Below, piece after piece: positions 25,067 to 33,859 of a stretch of DNA of 64,000 bases (the first letter of the stretch is position 1; every line of letters begins with the position of its first letter). The translations under genes were made by a program, and so were the position numbers. The stretch comes from Microbacterium marinilacus (GTDB taxonomy: Bacteria; Actinomycetota; Actinomycetes; Actinomycetales; Microbacteriaceae). The notes below the pieces were generated by a model. It was not told where the DNA came from. It saw only the letters and a program-made list of their open reading frames with translations, and did not search any database. The stretch covers positions 152,040-216,039 of the forward strand of contig NZ_JAIJZW010000002.1 in NCBI RefSeq assembly GCF_019753765.1, given 5' to 3'.

Positions 25067-25819
25067 ATGAACCTCGACACCTCCCGCACCATGCCTCCCG
25101 GCTGTGTCCTCTCCGTCCAGGACGTCGACAAGACGTTCACGCTGCACCTGCAGGGCGCCCAGCGCCTGCCCGTGCTGCGCGGGCTCTCGTTCGACGTGCC
25201 CCGCGGCGCATGCGTCGTGCTGGGCGGCGAGTCCGGCGCGGGAAAGAGCACCGTGCTGAAGATGGTGTTCGGCAGCTACGGGGCGGACGCCGGGCGCATC
25301 CTGCTCGCCGACGGCGATCCGCGGGACGGCGGCGTGCTCGATCTCGCCTCGGCCGCGCCGCGCCGAGTGCTCGCCGCCCGTCGCGAGACCATGGGCTACG
25401 TGAGCCAGTTCCTGCGGGCGGTGCCCCGCGTCCCCGCGCTCGACGTGGTCGCCGAGCCGCTGGTCGAGCGCGGCGTCGCGCGCGAGACGGCCCGCGAGCG
25501 GGCGGCCGAGCTGCTGGAGCGGCTCAGCATCCCCGACCGGCTCTGGGCGCTGCCCCCGGCGACGTTCTCCGGCGGCGAGCAGCAGCGCGTGAACATCGCC
25601 CGCGGCTTCGTCGCCGAGCGGCCGCTGCTGCTGCTCGACGAGCCCACCGCGTCGCTCGACGCGCGAAACCGCGGAGTCGTCATCGAGCTGGTCCGCGAGC
25701 GCCTCGCGCGCGGCACCGGGATGCTGGCGATCTTCCACGACCAGGACGTGCGGGACGCGGTGGGCGACGCGATCGTCGATGTCCGCGCGTTCACCCCCGA
25801 GCGGGAGGCGGCCGCATGA
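25067..25819 (+). CDS. phnL: Phosphonate C-P lyase protein PhnL (ABC-type ATPase)
   Basis: 250 residues. Walker A is GGESGAGKSTVLKMVFGSY, which carries the PhnL-typical aromatic after the loop; the signature is FSGGEQQRVNIARGF and Walker B LLLLDEPTASLD. PhnL binds PhnK on the C-P lyase core, and the pair powers substrate turnover rather than transport. The start at 25067 lies two bases after the phnK stop. It overlaps the DUF1045 gene by four bases. Confidence 0.94.
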   Translation: MNLDTSRTMPPGCVLSVQDVDKTFTLHLQGAQRLPVLRGLSFDVPRGACVVLGGESGAGKSTVLKMVFGSYGADAGRILLADGDPRDGGVLDLASAAPRRVLAARRETMGYVSQFLRAVPRVPALDVVAEPLVERGVARETARERAAELLERLSIPDRLWALPPATFSGGEQQRVNIARGFVAERPLLLLDEPTASLDARNRGVVIELVRERLARGTGMLAIFHDQDVRDAVGDAIVDVRAFTPEREAAA

Positions 25820-26493
25820 CCCGCTACGCCGTCTACGCCCTGCCGGGGGCTCTCGGCGACGCCGACGCGCCCGAGGCGCTCCGGCTGCGCGCCGCCGCGG
25901 AGGAGTGGTACGCCCGAGAGGAGTTCCGCGACCTCACGGCCGGCGCGCGCCGCTACGGCTTCCACGCCACCCTCAAGGCCCCGTTCCGCCTCGCCGACGG
26001 CACGACCGAGGCCGGCCTGCGTTCCGCGGCCGACGCGTTCGCCGCCGAACGGGCGCCCGTGACGATCGCCGCACCGCGCGTGGAGGCACTCGGATCCTTC
26101 CGAGCGCTCCGGCCCGGCGGCGACGAGTCCGCCATCGACGCGCTCGCCGCAGACGCCGTCCGGGCCTTCGACGGGTTCCGCGCCGCCCCGAGCCCGGCCG
26201 AGACCGCGCGCCGCCGGCCCGACCGCATGACGCCGCGACAGCGCGAGCTGTTCGAGCGCTGGGGGTACCCGTACGTGCTCGACGAGTTCCGTTTCCATCT
26301 GACCCTCACCGACCCCGTCCCGGTGGATCGCGCCGCCCGGGTCGACGCGGCGCTCGCCGACGAGTTCGCGGGCGTCGCCGGCGCGGACGTGCCGTTGCTC
26401 TCCGTCGCCCTGTTCGTCGAGCCGGAGCCGGGCGCGCCGTTCGAGGTCCATTCCGTCCACCCGTTCCCCCGCCCGCAGGAGAGCCGCCGATGA
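25816..26493 (+). CDS. DUF1045 phosphonate-metabolism protein (2H phosphoesterase-like)
   Basis: 225 residues. Two 2H-type motifs are visible: YGFHATLKAPFRL near 54-66 and FRFHLTLTDPVP near 158-169, each with HxT. DUF1045 proteins recur in phn operons and belong to the 2H (LigT-like) phosphoesterase group. Hydrolysis of a cyclic phosphate made by PhnJ would be the logical role, comparable to PhnP, which is absent here (inference). It overlaps phnL and phnM by four bases each. Confidence 0.85.
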   Translation: MTRYAVYALPGALGDADAPEALRLRAAAEEWYAREEFRDLTAGARRYGFHATLKAPFRLADGTTEAGLRSAADAFAAERAPVTIAAPRVEALGSFRALRPGGDESAIDALAADAVRAFDGFRAAPSPAETARRRPDRMTPRQRELFERWGYPYVLDEFRFHLTLTDPVPVDRAARVDAALADEFAGVAGADVPLLSVALFVEPEPGAPFEVHSVHPFPRPQESRR

Positions 26494-27680
26494 GCACGAC
26501 AGCAGAGACCGCCACCGAGACCGTCTTCACCAACGCCCGTGTCGTCCTGCACGACGAGGTGGTCCACGGCGCGGTCCGCGTGGTGGACGGCAGGATCGCC
26601 GACGTGTCCGAGAGCGTCGTCGCGACGGGCGTCGACCTGGAGGGCGACTTCCTGATGCCGGGCGTGGTCGAGGTGCACACCGATCAGGTCGAGGCGCACT
26701 TCCAGCCGCGTCCGCAGCGGTTCTGGGACCCGATCCCAGCCGTGATCGCGCACGACGCGCAGATGGCCGCCTCCGGCACGACGACCGTGCTGGACGCCCT
26801 GCGCATCGGCACGGGCCCCACCGACGGCAACGACATGGCGAAGAACGCGCGCACGCTCATCGACGCCGTCGTGCACGCCGCCGAGTCGGGGCTGCTGCGC
26901 GCCGACCACTTCGTGCACCTGCGTTGTGAGGTCTCCACACCCGACGTGGTCGACGTGTTCGACGCCGTCGGCGCGCACGAGCGCGTGCGCATGGTGTCGC
27001 TGATGGACCACACGCCGGGGCAGCGGCAGTACGCCGACGTCGAGGCCTTCCGCACCTACATGGTCGGCAAGGGACGGCTGAGCCACGAGCAGTTCGATGC
27101 GCACGTCGCCGAGCTGCACCGGCTCTCGGCGCGCTACGCCGACGCGCACCGACGTCAGATGGCCGAGCGCGCCGCGGCGCGGGGGATCACGATGGCCGCG
27201 CACGACGACGCGACGCAGGCGCACGTCGACGAGGGCGTGGCGCTCGGCGTCGGCATCTCGGAGTTCCCGACGACGCTCGACGCCGCCCGCGCGGCCCGTG
27301 CCGCGGGGCAGCTGGTGGTCATGGGAGCGCCCAACATCGTGCGGGGCGGCTCGCACTCGGGCAACGTGGCGGCCGTCGACCTGCTGGCGCAGGGGCTCCT
27401 CGACATCCTCTCCAGCGACTACGTGCCCGCGAGCCCGCTGCAGGCCGCGTTCCTGCTGTCCGCCCGCGGCGACGTCACGCTGCCGGAGGCGGCACGGCTG
27501 ATCAGCGCCAACCCGGCGCGCGCCGTCGGGCTCGACGACCGCGGCGGGATCGAGCCGGGGCGCCGCGCCGACCTCGTCCGGGTGCACGCGTACGACGAGG
27601 CACCCGTCGAGCACCACCCGATCGGGTCGCCCGTGCCGATCGTGCGAGGCGTGTGGCGCGAGGGGGTCCGGGTCGCATGA
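26490..27680 (+). CDS. phnM: Alpha-D-ribose 1-methylphosphonate 5-triphosphate diphosphatase PhnM
   Basis: 396 residues of the amidohydrolase superfamily. The metal-site segment is MPGVVEVHTDQVEAHFQPRP (the phosphonate-specific variant of HxH), followed by a His in VHLRCEVS, AAHDDAT with the third metal ligand, and the final Asp in ILSSDYVPASPL. PhnM removes pyrophosphate from the ribose-triphosphate phosphonate made by the core. The start overlaps the DUF1045 gene and the end overlaps phnN. Confidence 0.96.
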   Translation: MSTTAETATETVFTNARVVLHDEVVHGAVRVVDGRIADVSESVVATGVDLEGDFLMPGVVEVHTDQVEAHFQPRPQRFWDPIPAVIAHDAQMAASGTTTVLDALRIGTGPTDGNDMAKNARTLIDAVVHAAESGLLRADHFVHLRCEVSTPDVVDVFDAVGAHERVRMVSLMDHTPGQRQYADVEAFRTYMVGKGRLSHEQFDAHVAELHRLSARYADAHRRQMAERAAARGITMAAHDDATQAHVDEGVALGVGISEFPTTLDAARAARAAGQLVVMGAPNIVRGGSHSGNVAAVDLLAQGLLDILSSDYVPASPLQAAFLLSARGDVTLPEAARLISANPARAVGLDDRGGIEPGRRADLVRVHAYDEAPVEHHPIGSPVPIVRGVWREGVRVA

Positions 27681-28318
27681 GCGGGGCGTTCGTCGCCGTG
27701 ATGGGGCCGAGCGGCGTCGGCAAGGACGCCGTCATCGGCTGCGCGAAGGACCTGCTGGCAGACGGCACCGGGCGGTACGTCTTCGCCCGGCGGGTGATCA
27801 CCCGGCCGGCCGGTCCCGCCGAGGAGTGCACCTCGGTGACGGAGGACCGGTTCGCCGCGCTCGAGCGTCGGGGCGCGTTCGCGCTGTCGTGGCGCGCCCA
27901 CGGCCTGGCCTACGGCATCCCGGACGAGTACGCGACGCACGTGCGCGACGGATCCGTCGTGGTCGGCAACGTCTCGCGCTCGGTGCTGACCCGGCTCGAC
28001 GAGCGCTTCGCACGCTCTCTCGTGGTGCGGATCACGGTGCCCGACCACGTGCGCCGCGCCCGCATCGCGGCGCGCGGCCGCGAGGACGACCTCGGCGCCG
28101 CCGCGCGGCTGCACCGGGCGGATCCGGCGCCCGGGCACCGTCCCGACCTCGAGATCGTGAACGACGGCGCGCTGGCCGATGCGGGGGAGACGCTGGCAGC
28201 GTTCCTCCGAGAGGTCGCGGCGGTCGGTTCCTCGGAGATGCCGCCTTCTTCGGATCCCGCAGCCCGGTCGCGTCCGGAGAACACGGGATCTCCGTCGCAA
28301 CCGGCACAGGACGGATGA
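27677..28318 (+). CDS. phnN: Ribose 1,5-bisphosphokinase PhnN
   Basis: 213 residues. The guanylate-kinase-like P-loop VMGPSGVGKDAVI is at the N-terminus, then RRVITRP and the lid-type segment FALSWRAHGLAYGIP. PhnN turns ribose 1,5-bisphosphate, the end product of C-P lyase, into PRPP. The last 25 or so residues are Pro/Ser-rich and outside the family core. It overlaps phnM and the next gene by four bases each. Confidence 0.9.
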   Translation: MSGAFVAVMGPSGVGKDAVIGCAKDLLADGTGRYVFARRVITRPAGPAEECTSVTEDRFAALERRGAFALSWRAHGLAYGIPDEYATHVRDGSVVVGNVSRSVLTRLDERFARSLVVRITVPDHVRRARIAARGREDDLGAAARLHRADPAPGHRPDLEIVNDGALADAGETLAAFLREVAAVGSSEMPPSSDPAARSRPENTGSPSQPAQDG

Positions 28319-29205
28319 GCGCGCCGGCCGAGGTCGCCGTCGTCGGGCCGGGGGCGATCGGCACGACCGTCGCGGCCGCACTGCACGAGGCGGGTCGCAC
28401 GCCGCAGCTCTGCGGCCGCACCCCGCGGCGGAGCCTGGAGCTGCGCACGGGCGACGAGCGGATCGTCGTCCCCGGGCCGGTGCGGACCGACCCGGCGTCG
28501 ATCGAGAGGACGGCGGGGATCGTCCTGCTGTCCGTGAAGGCGACGCAGACCACGGCCGCCGCGCCCTGGCTCGCCGCGCTCTGCGGGCCGGAGACCGTGG
28601 TGTGCGTCCTGCAGAACGGGGTCGAGCAGGTCGCCGCGGTCTCGCCGCTCGTCTCAGGGGCCCGGGTGATCCCTGCCGTGGTGTGGTTCCCCGCTGCGGC
28701 CCAGGAGGACGGGACCGTCTGGCTGCGCGGCGAGCCGCGCCTCACGCTGCCGGACACGCCCGCCGCGGCGGTCGTGGCCGAGGCACTGCGGGGCACGCGG
28801 TGCGTCACCGAGCTCGCCGCGGACTTCCGCACCGTCGCGTGGCGCAAGCTGCTGCAGAACGCGGCGGCCGGGCTGATGGCGCTCTCCGGCCGACGGGCGG
28901 GGATGTTCGCCCGAGAGGACGTGGCCGATCTCGCGCTGGCCTACCTGCGCGAGTGCCTCGAGGTGGCGCGTGCCGAGGGCGCGGAGCTCGGCGACGACGT
29001 GCCGGACCGGATCGTCGCCGGCTTCCGGGCGTCCCCGGCAGACCTCGGCACGTCGATCCTCGCGGACCGTGAGGCGGGCAGGGCCCTCGAGTGGGACGTC
29101 CGCAACGGCGTGATCGGGCGGCGTGCGCGCGCACACGGCATCCGCACGCCCATCGGCGACGTGCTCGTCCCGCTGCTGGCCGCCGCGTCCGACGGCCCCG
29201 GCTGA
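28315..29205 (+). CDS. Ketopantoate reductase-like (ApbA/PanE) oxidoreductase at the end of the phn operon
   Basis: 296 residues. The Rossmann motif VVGPGAIGTTVAAAL is at 8-22, followed by the ApbA segments VLLSVKATQT and VVCVLQNGVEQV. The C-terminal helical domain contains VAWRKLLQNAAAGLMALSGR (catalytic Lys) and TSILADREAGRALEWDVRNG. The family reduces 2-dehydropantoate with NADPH. A place as last gene of a C-P lyase operon, overlapping phnN, suggests either a hitchhiker or a reductase acting on a phosphonate-derived carbonyl; I cannot choose. Confidence 0.82.
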   Translation: MSAPAEVAVVGPGAIGTTVAAALHEAGRTPQLCGRTPRRSLELRTGDERIVVPGPVRTDPASIERTAGIVLLSVKATQTTAAAPWLAALCGPETVVCVLQNGVEQVAAVSPLVSGARVIPAVVWFPAAAQEDGTVWLRGEPRLTLPDTPAAAVVAEALRGTRCVTELAADFRTVAWRKLLQNAAAGLMALSGRRAGMFAREDVADLALAYLRECLEVARAEGAELGDDVPDRIVAGFRASPADLGTSILADREAGRALEWDVRNGVIGRRARAHGIRTPIGDVLVPLLAAASDGPG

Positions 29206-29225
29206 CCCGTCGAGGGGCGTCCGGC

Positions 29226-29344
29226 ACCGCGTGTCCGCGCCGAGACCGCGTGTCCGCGCCGGGACCGCGTGTCCGCGCCGAGACCGGGTTTCCGCGCCGA
29301 GACCGTCGCCGACGGACACGGTGTCGCGCGTCGAACGCTGTCTC
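29226..29344. repeat. GAGACC/GGTCTC inverted array, copy B with 19-bp tandem expansion
   Basis: Four 19-bp tandem units start at 29226, 29245, 29264 and 29283. They place GAGACC-type sites at 29242, 29261 (GGGACC), 29280 and 29299; opposing sites GGTGTC and TGTCTC are at 29320 and 29339. The core spacing 19-21-19 equals copies A and C. It lies between the convergent phn operon end and the flavoprotein gene. Confidence 0.85.
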
Positions 29345-29361
29345 GCCCGGTCGCCGCCGCG

Positions 29362-30555
29362 TCAGACCGCGACGCCCGCGACCTCGTCGGCGAACCCCTC
29401 GTCCAGGTAGCGGACGATGGCGGTGACGGCCTCGCGGCCCGCGCGGTTCGCGCCGACCGTCGACTGCGACGGGCCGAAGCCGATCAGGTGCACCCGCGGC
29501 TCGCCGCGCACCTGCGTCCCGCGCATCGTGATGCCGCCGAGGGAGCCCCGCAGGTACAGCGGGTCGAGATGCCGCAGGGCGGCCTTGAACCCCGTCGCCC
29601 AGAGGATCGCGTCCAGGGGCGTGAACGACCCGTCGGCCTCTCGCACCCCGTCCCGCTCGATCGCCGCGAACATCGGCCGCCGCACGAGCGCGCCGCGATC
29701 GCGCGCCGCGCGCGCGTAGGGCGTCCAGCCGAGGCCGGTGTAGCCGACGACGCTGCCCGTGGGGCGCCCCGCCTCGACGTCGGCGATCACTTTCTCGATC
29801 GTCGCCCTGCCGGTCGTCTCGGGCTCGAAGTCGCCCTCGACGAAGACCGGCTCGCGCCGTGTGTACCAGAACGTCTCGGCCACCCGCGAGATCTCCTCGA
29901 GCTGCTGCACCGCCGAGATGCCGCCGCCCACGATCGCCACGCGCTGCCCCTCGAAATCCTCCAGCGCGCCGTAGTCACGGGTGTGCAGCTGCCGCCCGCG
30001 GAACGCGTCCCCGCCGGGGTAGGGCGGAAGCACGGGGTTGTCCCAGGTGCCGGTCGCGTTGACGACGGCGCGGGCGACCCAGACCCCGGAGTCGGTGCGG
30101 ACGACGAGGTCGCCGTCCTCGTCGTCGTCGGCGTAGTCGACGCTGACGACCCGCACGGGGCGCAGGATCGGCAGGCCGTAGCGCTGCTCGAAGGCCGAGA
30201 AGTAGCGCGGCACCGCGTCGCGGCTGGGCTCGTCCGGATCCATGTCCGGCTGCGGCAGCCCGGGCAGGTCGAAGATGCGGTTCAGCTTGTCCACGTGCAG
30301 CGACTCCCAGCGGTGCTGCCAGGCGCCGCCCGGGCCGGGGTTCGCGTCGAGCACGACGTACGTCCGCTCGGCGTCGGGCGCGGCGAGCGCGCTCCCGAAG
30401 CCGTGCCGGCGCAGATGGTACGCGGCCGACAGGCCGGCCTGGCCGGCGCCGATCACGACGACCGTGGCGCCGCGACTGAGATCGGGGGCGCGCCGAGAGC
30501 GCCTCTCGGCGCTGTCCGCCTCGTCGCCGGTCTCCGGGCTCGCGATCTCGGTCAC
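29362..30555 (-). CDS. CzcO-like flavoprotein monooxygenase (NAD(P)/FAD-binding)
   Basis: 397 residues. The FAD Rossmann motif VIGAGQAGLSAAYHLRRHG lies near 33-51, and the second dinucleotide motif VAIVGGGISAVQQL is near 215. FDLPGLPQPDMDPDEPSRDA and a GATG-like segment VNATGTWDNP lie between. These features place it with flavin-containing monooxygenases and CzcO-type proteins. The substrate is unknown. The GTG at 30555 is preferred because upstream codons lack similarity. Confidence 0.82.
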   Translation of the reverse strand: MTEIASPETGDEADSAERRSRRAPDLSRGATVVVIGAGQAGLSAAYHLRRHGFGSALAAPDAERTYVVLDANPGPGGAWQHRWESLHVDKLNRIFDLPGLPQPDMDPDEPSRDAVPRYFSAFEQRYGLPILRPVRVVSVDYADDDEDGDLVVRTDSGVWVARAVVNATGTWDNPVLPPYPGGDAFRGRQLHTRDYGALEDFEGQRVAIVGGGISAVQQLEEISRVAETFWYTRREPVFVEGDFEPETTGRATIEKVIADVEAGRPTGSVVGYTGLGWTPYARAARDRGALVRRPMFAAIERDGVREADGSFTPLDAILWATGFKAALRHLDPLYLRGSLGGITMRGTQVRGEPRVHLIGFGPSQSTVGANRAGREAVTAIVRYLDEGFADEVAGVAV

Positions 30556-30590
30556 GCCGGATCCAACCGCGCCCGTCGCCCGGGCATTCC

Positions 30591-31145
30591 TCAGCGTCGG
30601 GGCCGGTCCTCGCCGCCGCGGGGCGGGGCGGACGCGACGTCGACCGCGGGATGACCGGCGCGCGACTCCCAGGACCCGGCGAGCCCCTTGGCCGCATGCC
30701 GTGCCGCGCGCACCGCCCGCTCGTCGGCCCAGCTGTTGAGCCGGTGCCCCGCGTGCCCCTTGACGTGCTCGAGGATCACGTCGGGCAGCCCGGCCGCGCG
30801 TCGCGCGTCGCGGGCCTCGATGAGCGCCTCGAGGATCTCGACGTTCTTGACCGGCTGCTTGGCCGAGGTCTTCCACCCGCGGCGCTTGTGGGCGTCCATC
30901 CACGACGCGTACGTGTTGATGGCGTACATCGAGTCGGCCTGCACCGTCAGGCGGCGCACGTGGGCGTTGTCCACGATGCCGCGCAGCAGCGCGGTGAGCT
31001 CGCCGACGTTGTTGGTGCCCTGCGGGATCGCTCCGGCCGCCCACTGCCCGTCCTCGCCGATCCAGGCCCAGCCGGTCGGCCCGGGGTTTCCCTGGCAGGC
31101 CCCGTCGGTGGCGATCGTGTACGAGTCGAGGACAGCTTCCGGCAC
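30591..31145 (-). CDS. rnhA: Ribonuclease HI
   Basis: 184 residues. Catalytic positions are visible: Asp in ATDGACQGNPGPTGWAW, Glu in NNVGELTALL, Asp in VQADSMYAINT, and His/Asp in VKGHAGHRLNSWADERAV. The enzyme cuts RNA in RNA-DNA hybrids (Okazaki primers, R-loops). A C-terminal extension of about 30 residues (HPAVDVASAPPRGGEDRP) is low complexity. The start is a GTG at 31145. Confidence 0.93.
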   Translation of the reverse strand: MPEAVLDSYTIATDGACQGNPGPTGWAWIGEDGQWAAGAIPQGTNNVGELTALLRGIVDNAHVRRLTVQADSMYAINTYASWMDAHKRRGWKTSAKQPVKNVEILEALIEARDARRAAGLPDVILEHVKGHAGHRLNSWADERAVRAARHAAKGLAGSWESRAGHPAVDVASAPPRGGEDRPRR

Positions 31146-31238
31146 GGGATCAACCGTAGCCGCCCCGCGCTGCAGGGACGGGCCACGGCCCCACCACGTC
31201 CCGGGGCGTCGACGGCGCGCGCATGAAACGATGGGCGG

Positions 31239-33746
31239 GTGACCTCCGCCAACGCCGCCGCCAACCTCACGAGGGAGGAGACCGCCGCGCGTGCCGCCGC
31301 GATCTCGCTCCACGACATCCGGGTCGAGCTCGACCTCACCGGCGCCCCCGATGCGAGCCGCACGGGGTTTCCGACCACGACCGTCCTGACCTTCGACGCG
31401 AGCGCGCCCGAGACCTGGATCGACTTCATCGGCGAGGAGGTCGTGCGCGTCGTCGTGAACGGCGACCCGCAGCCGATCGAGTGGGACGGCGCGCGGATCC
31501 GCGTCGCCGGGCTCGCCACCGGTGCCAACGAGGTCCGGGTCGAGGCGGTGGGCGCCTACAGCCGCACCGGCGAGGGCCTCCACCGGTTCCGCGATCCGGT
31601 CGACGGAGAGACGTACCTGTACACGCAGTACGAGCCCGCCGACGCGCGCCGTGTCATGGCGTGCTTCGAGCAGCCCGACATGAAGGCGCGGGTCACGTTC
31701 GCGGTCGACGCCCCCGCGGGCTGGCACGTGCTGTCCAACCAGGCGTCCGTGCGCACGGGTGGCGGGGACGGGGAGCAGGCCGGCGGGACGCAGACGGTGG
31801 AATTCGCGCCGACGCTGCCGCTGTCGAGCTACATCACCGCCGTCGTGGCGGGCCCGTACCACCGCGTCGCGGGCGAGTGGACGAACGGCGAGCTGACGGT
31901 CCCGCTCGGCGCGTACTGCCGCGCCTCGCTCGCGCCCCACTTCGACGGCGAGGAGATCCTCGAGCTCACCCGCCAGGGTCTCGGCTTCTTCGACGAGGCT
32001 TTCGGCTTCCCCTACCCGTGGTCGACGTACGACCAGGTCTTCGTGCCCGAGTACAACCTCGGCGCCATGGAGAACCCGGGCCTCGTGACGTTCACCGAGG
32101 CCTACGTCTTCCGCGGCGCGACGACCGACGCCCAGCACGAGGCGCGCGCCAACACGATCCTGCACGAGATGGCGCACATGTGGTTCGGCGACCTCGTCAC
32201 CATGCGGTGGTGGGACGACCTGTGGCTCAAGGAGTCGTTCGCCGACTACATGGGCGCCCACGCGTCGGCCGCCGCCACGCGCTTCACGGGCGCGTGGGTG
32301 TCGTTCGCCGCCCGCCGCAAGGCGTGGGCCTACCAGCAGGACCAGCTGCCCACGACCCACCCGATCGTGGCGGACATCCCCGACCTCGAGGCCGCGAAGC
32401 TGAACTTCGACGGGATCACCTATGCGAAGGGGGCGTCGGTGCTCAAGCAGCTCGTCGCCTACGTCGGCGAGGACGCCTTCTTCGAGGGCGCACGTCGGTA
32501 CTTCCGCGCCCACGCCTACGGCAACACGACCCTCGACGATCTCCTCGTGCAGCTCGAGGAGGCGTCGGGTCGCGACGTGCGCGCCTGGTCCCGTGCCTGG
32601 CTCGAGACCACGGGCATGTCGACCCTCTCGTACGACCGGGCCTCGGGCGAGCTGATCCAGGCAGACCCGCGGCCGCACCGGCTCGCCCTCGGGTGCTACG
32701 CGCTCGCCGAGGGACGCCTCGCGCGGACGGCGCTCGTCGAGACCGACATCCGCGAGGAGCGGACGGCCGTCGAGCTGCCCGACGCCGACCTGATCCTCGT
32801 CAACGACCTCGATCTCACCTATGCCAAGGCCCGTCTCGACGAGCGCTCGCTCGACGCGGTGCAGGAGGCGCTGTCGACCCTGGAGGATCCGCTCGCTCGG
32901 GGCCTCGTCTGGTCGGCGCTGTGGAACGCGACGCGCGATGGCGAGCTGCCGGCGGCGCGCTACCTCGCGATCGTGCGCCGTCACGCGCCCCTCGAGTCGA
33001 ACGTCGGCCTGCTCTCCGCCGCGACGGCGAACGCCGCGTTCGCCGTCGAGCACTACGTCGCCGAGCCCGCGCGTGCGCAGGAGCGCCGCGCCTGGCTCGA
33101 CGCGACGTGGCAGCAGACGCACGAGGCCGAGCCCGGCAGCGGGGCCCAGCTCGCCTGGGCCCGCGCCCTGGCCGGCGCCGCGTCGCACGACGACGCGCGG
33201 GCGGCCGAGCTGCGCGGGATCCTCGACGGCGACGCGCCGGCGCCGGCCGGACTCGCGCTCGACGCCGACCTGCGGTGGTCCTGGCTCGCCGCGCTCGCCG
33301 CGACCGGGCACGCCGCGCAGGCCGACGCCGACGCCGAGCTCTCGCGAGACGACACGGCGACCGGACGCACGGCCTGGGTCCGGGTGCGCGTCTCGCGACC
33401 GGAGGCTGCGGCGCGCGCCGCCGCGTGGGACGCCGCGTGGAACGACCGGGAGCTGACGAACGACCACCTCGCCGCGACGATCGGCGGCTTCCACGCCGGT
33501 GAGTCCCGTCCTCTCGTCGCGGGCTTCGACGCCGAGTACTTCGCGCGGATCCGTGACGCGTGGGCGGAGCGCAGCATTGAGATCGCACGCCGTCTCGTCG
33601 TCGGCCTCTTCCCGTCGTCCGACTCGCTGGAGCCGGTCGACGAGTGGCTGCGGCAGAACGCGGATGCGCCGGGGGCGCTGCGGCGCCTGGTGGTCGAGCA
33701 GCGCGATCACCTCGCGCGCGACCTGCGCGTGCGGGCTCTGCAGTAG
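31239..33746 (+). CDS. pepN: Aminopeptidase N (M1 family)
   Basis: 835 residues, full length. The exopeptidase motif GAMENPG and the zinc site HEMAHMWFGD (H309, H313) with the downstream Glu in LWLKESFADYM are intact. A beta-sandwich N-terminal domain and a long helical C-terminal domain complete the M1 architecture. No signal peptide is visible, so it acts in the cytoplasm on peptide N-termini. The GTG at 31239 is the start. Confidence 0.96.
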   Translation: MTSANAAANLTREETAARAAAISLHDIRVELDLTGAPDASRTGFPTTTVLTFDASAPETWIDFIGEEVVRVVVNGDPQPIEWDGARIRVAGLATGANEVRVEAVGAYSRTGEGLHRFRDPVDGETYLYTQYEPADARRVMACFEQPDMKARVTFAVDAPAGWHVLSNQASVRTGGGDGEQAGGTQTVEFAPTLPLSSYITAVVAGPYHRVAGEWTNGELTVPLGAYCRASLAPHFDGEEILELTRQGLGFFDEAFGFPYPWSTYDQVFVPEYNLGAMENPGLVTFTEAYVFRGATTDAQHEARANTILHEMAHMWFGDLVTMRWWDDLWLKESFADYMGAHASAAATRFTGAWVSFAARRKAWAYQQDQLPTTHPIVADIPDLEAAKLNFDGITYAKGASVLKQLVAYVGEDAFFEGARRYFRAHAYGNTTLDDLLVQLEEASGRDVRAWSRAWLETTGMSTLSYDRASGELIQADPRPHRLALGCYALAEGRLARTALVETDIREERTAVELPDADLILVNDLDLTYAKARLDERSLDAVQEALSTLEDPLARGLVWSALWNATRDGELPAARYLAIVRRHAPLESNVGLLSAATANAAFAVEHYVAEPARAQERRAWLDATWQQTHEAEPGSGAQLAWARALAGAASHDDARAAELRGILDGDAPAPAGLALDADLRWSWLAALAATGHAAQADADAELSRDDTATGRTAWVRVRVSRPEAAARAAAWDAAWNDRELTNDHLAATIGGFHAGESRPLVAGFDAEYFARIRDAWAERSIEIARRLVVGLFPSSDSLEPVDEWLRQNADAPGALRRLVVEQRDHLARDLRVRALQ

Positions 33747-33789
33747 GCCGCACGGAGCGGCGTCCGCGTTCGCCGTCGCACGGGACGTA

Positions 33790-33802
33790 CATCCTCAGGA
33801 TG
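33790..33802. promoter_or_regulatory. Short palindrome upstream of the ABC exporter pair
   Basis: CATCCTCAGGATG is a perfect inverted repeat with 6-bp arms about one base apart, 58 bases before the ATPase start. It is compatible with a TetR/PadR-type operator, but no regulator gene is next to it and the call is tentative. Confidence 0.35.
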
Positions 33803-33859
33803 ACCCGGATCCCCATGCGGAGGGACGCGCGTCGGGCGCGGGATCACGAGGCTGGAGTC

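Noticed and set aside
29226..29301. CRISPR array
   Set aside because: The 19-bp units are directly adjacent with no unique spacers and there are no cas genes.
30591..33710. A 1039-codon open frame on the minus strand covering pepN
   Set aside because: It is open only because of high GC; pepN on the plus strand has all catalytic motifs. Only the last 184 codons (RNase HI) are real.
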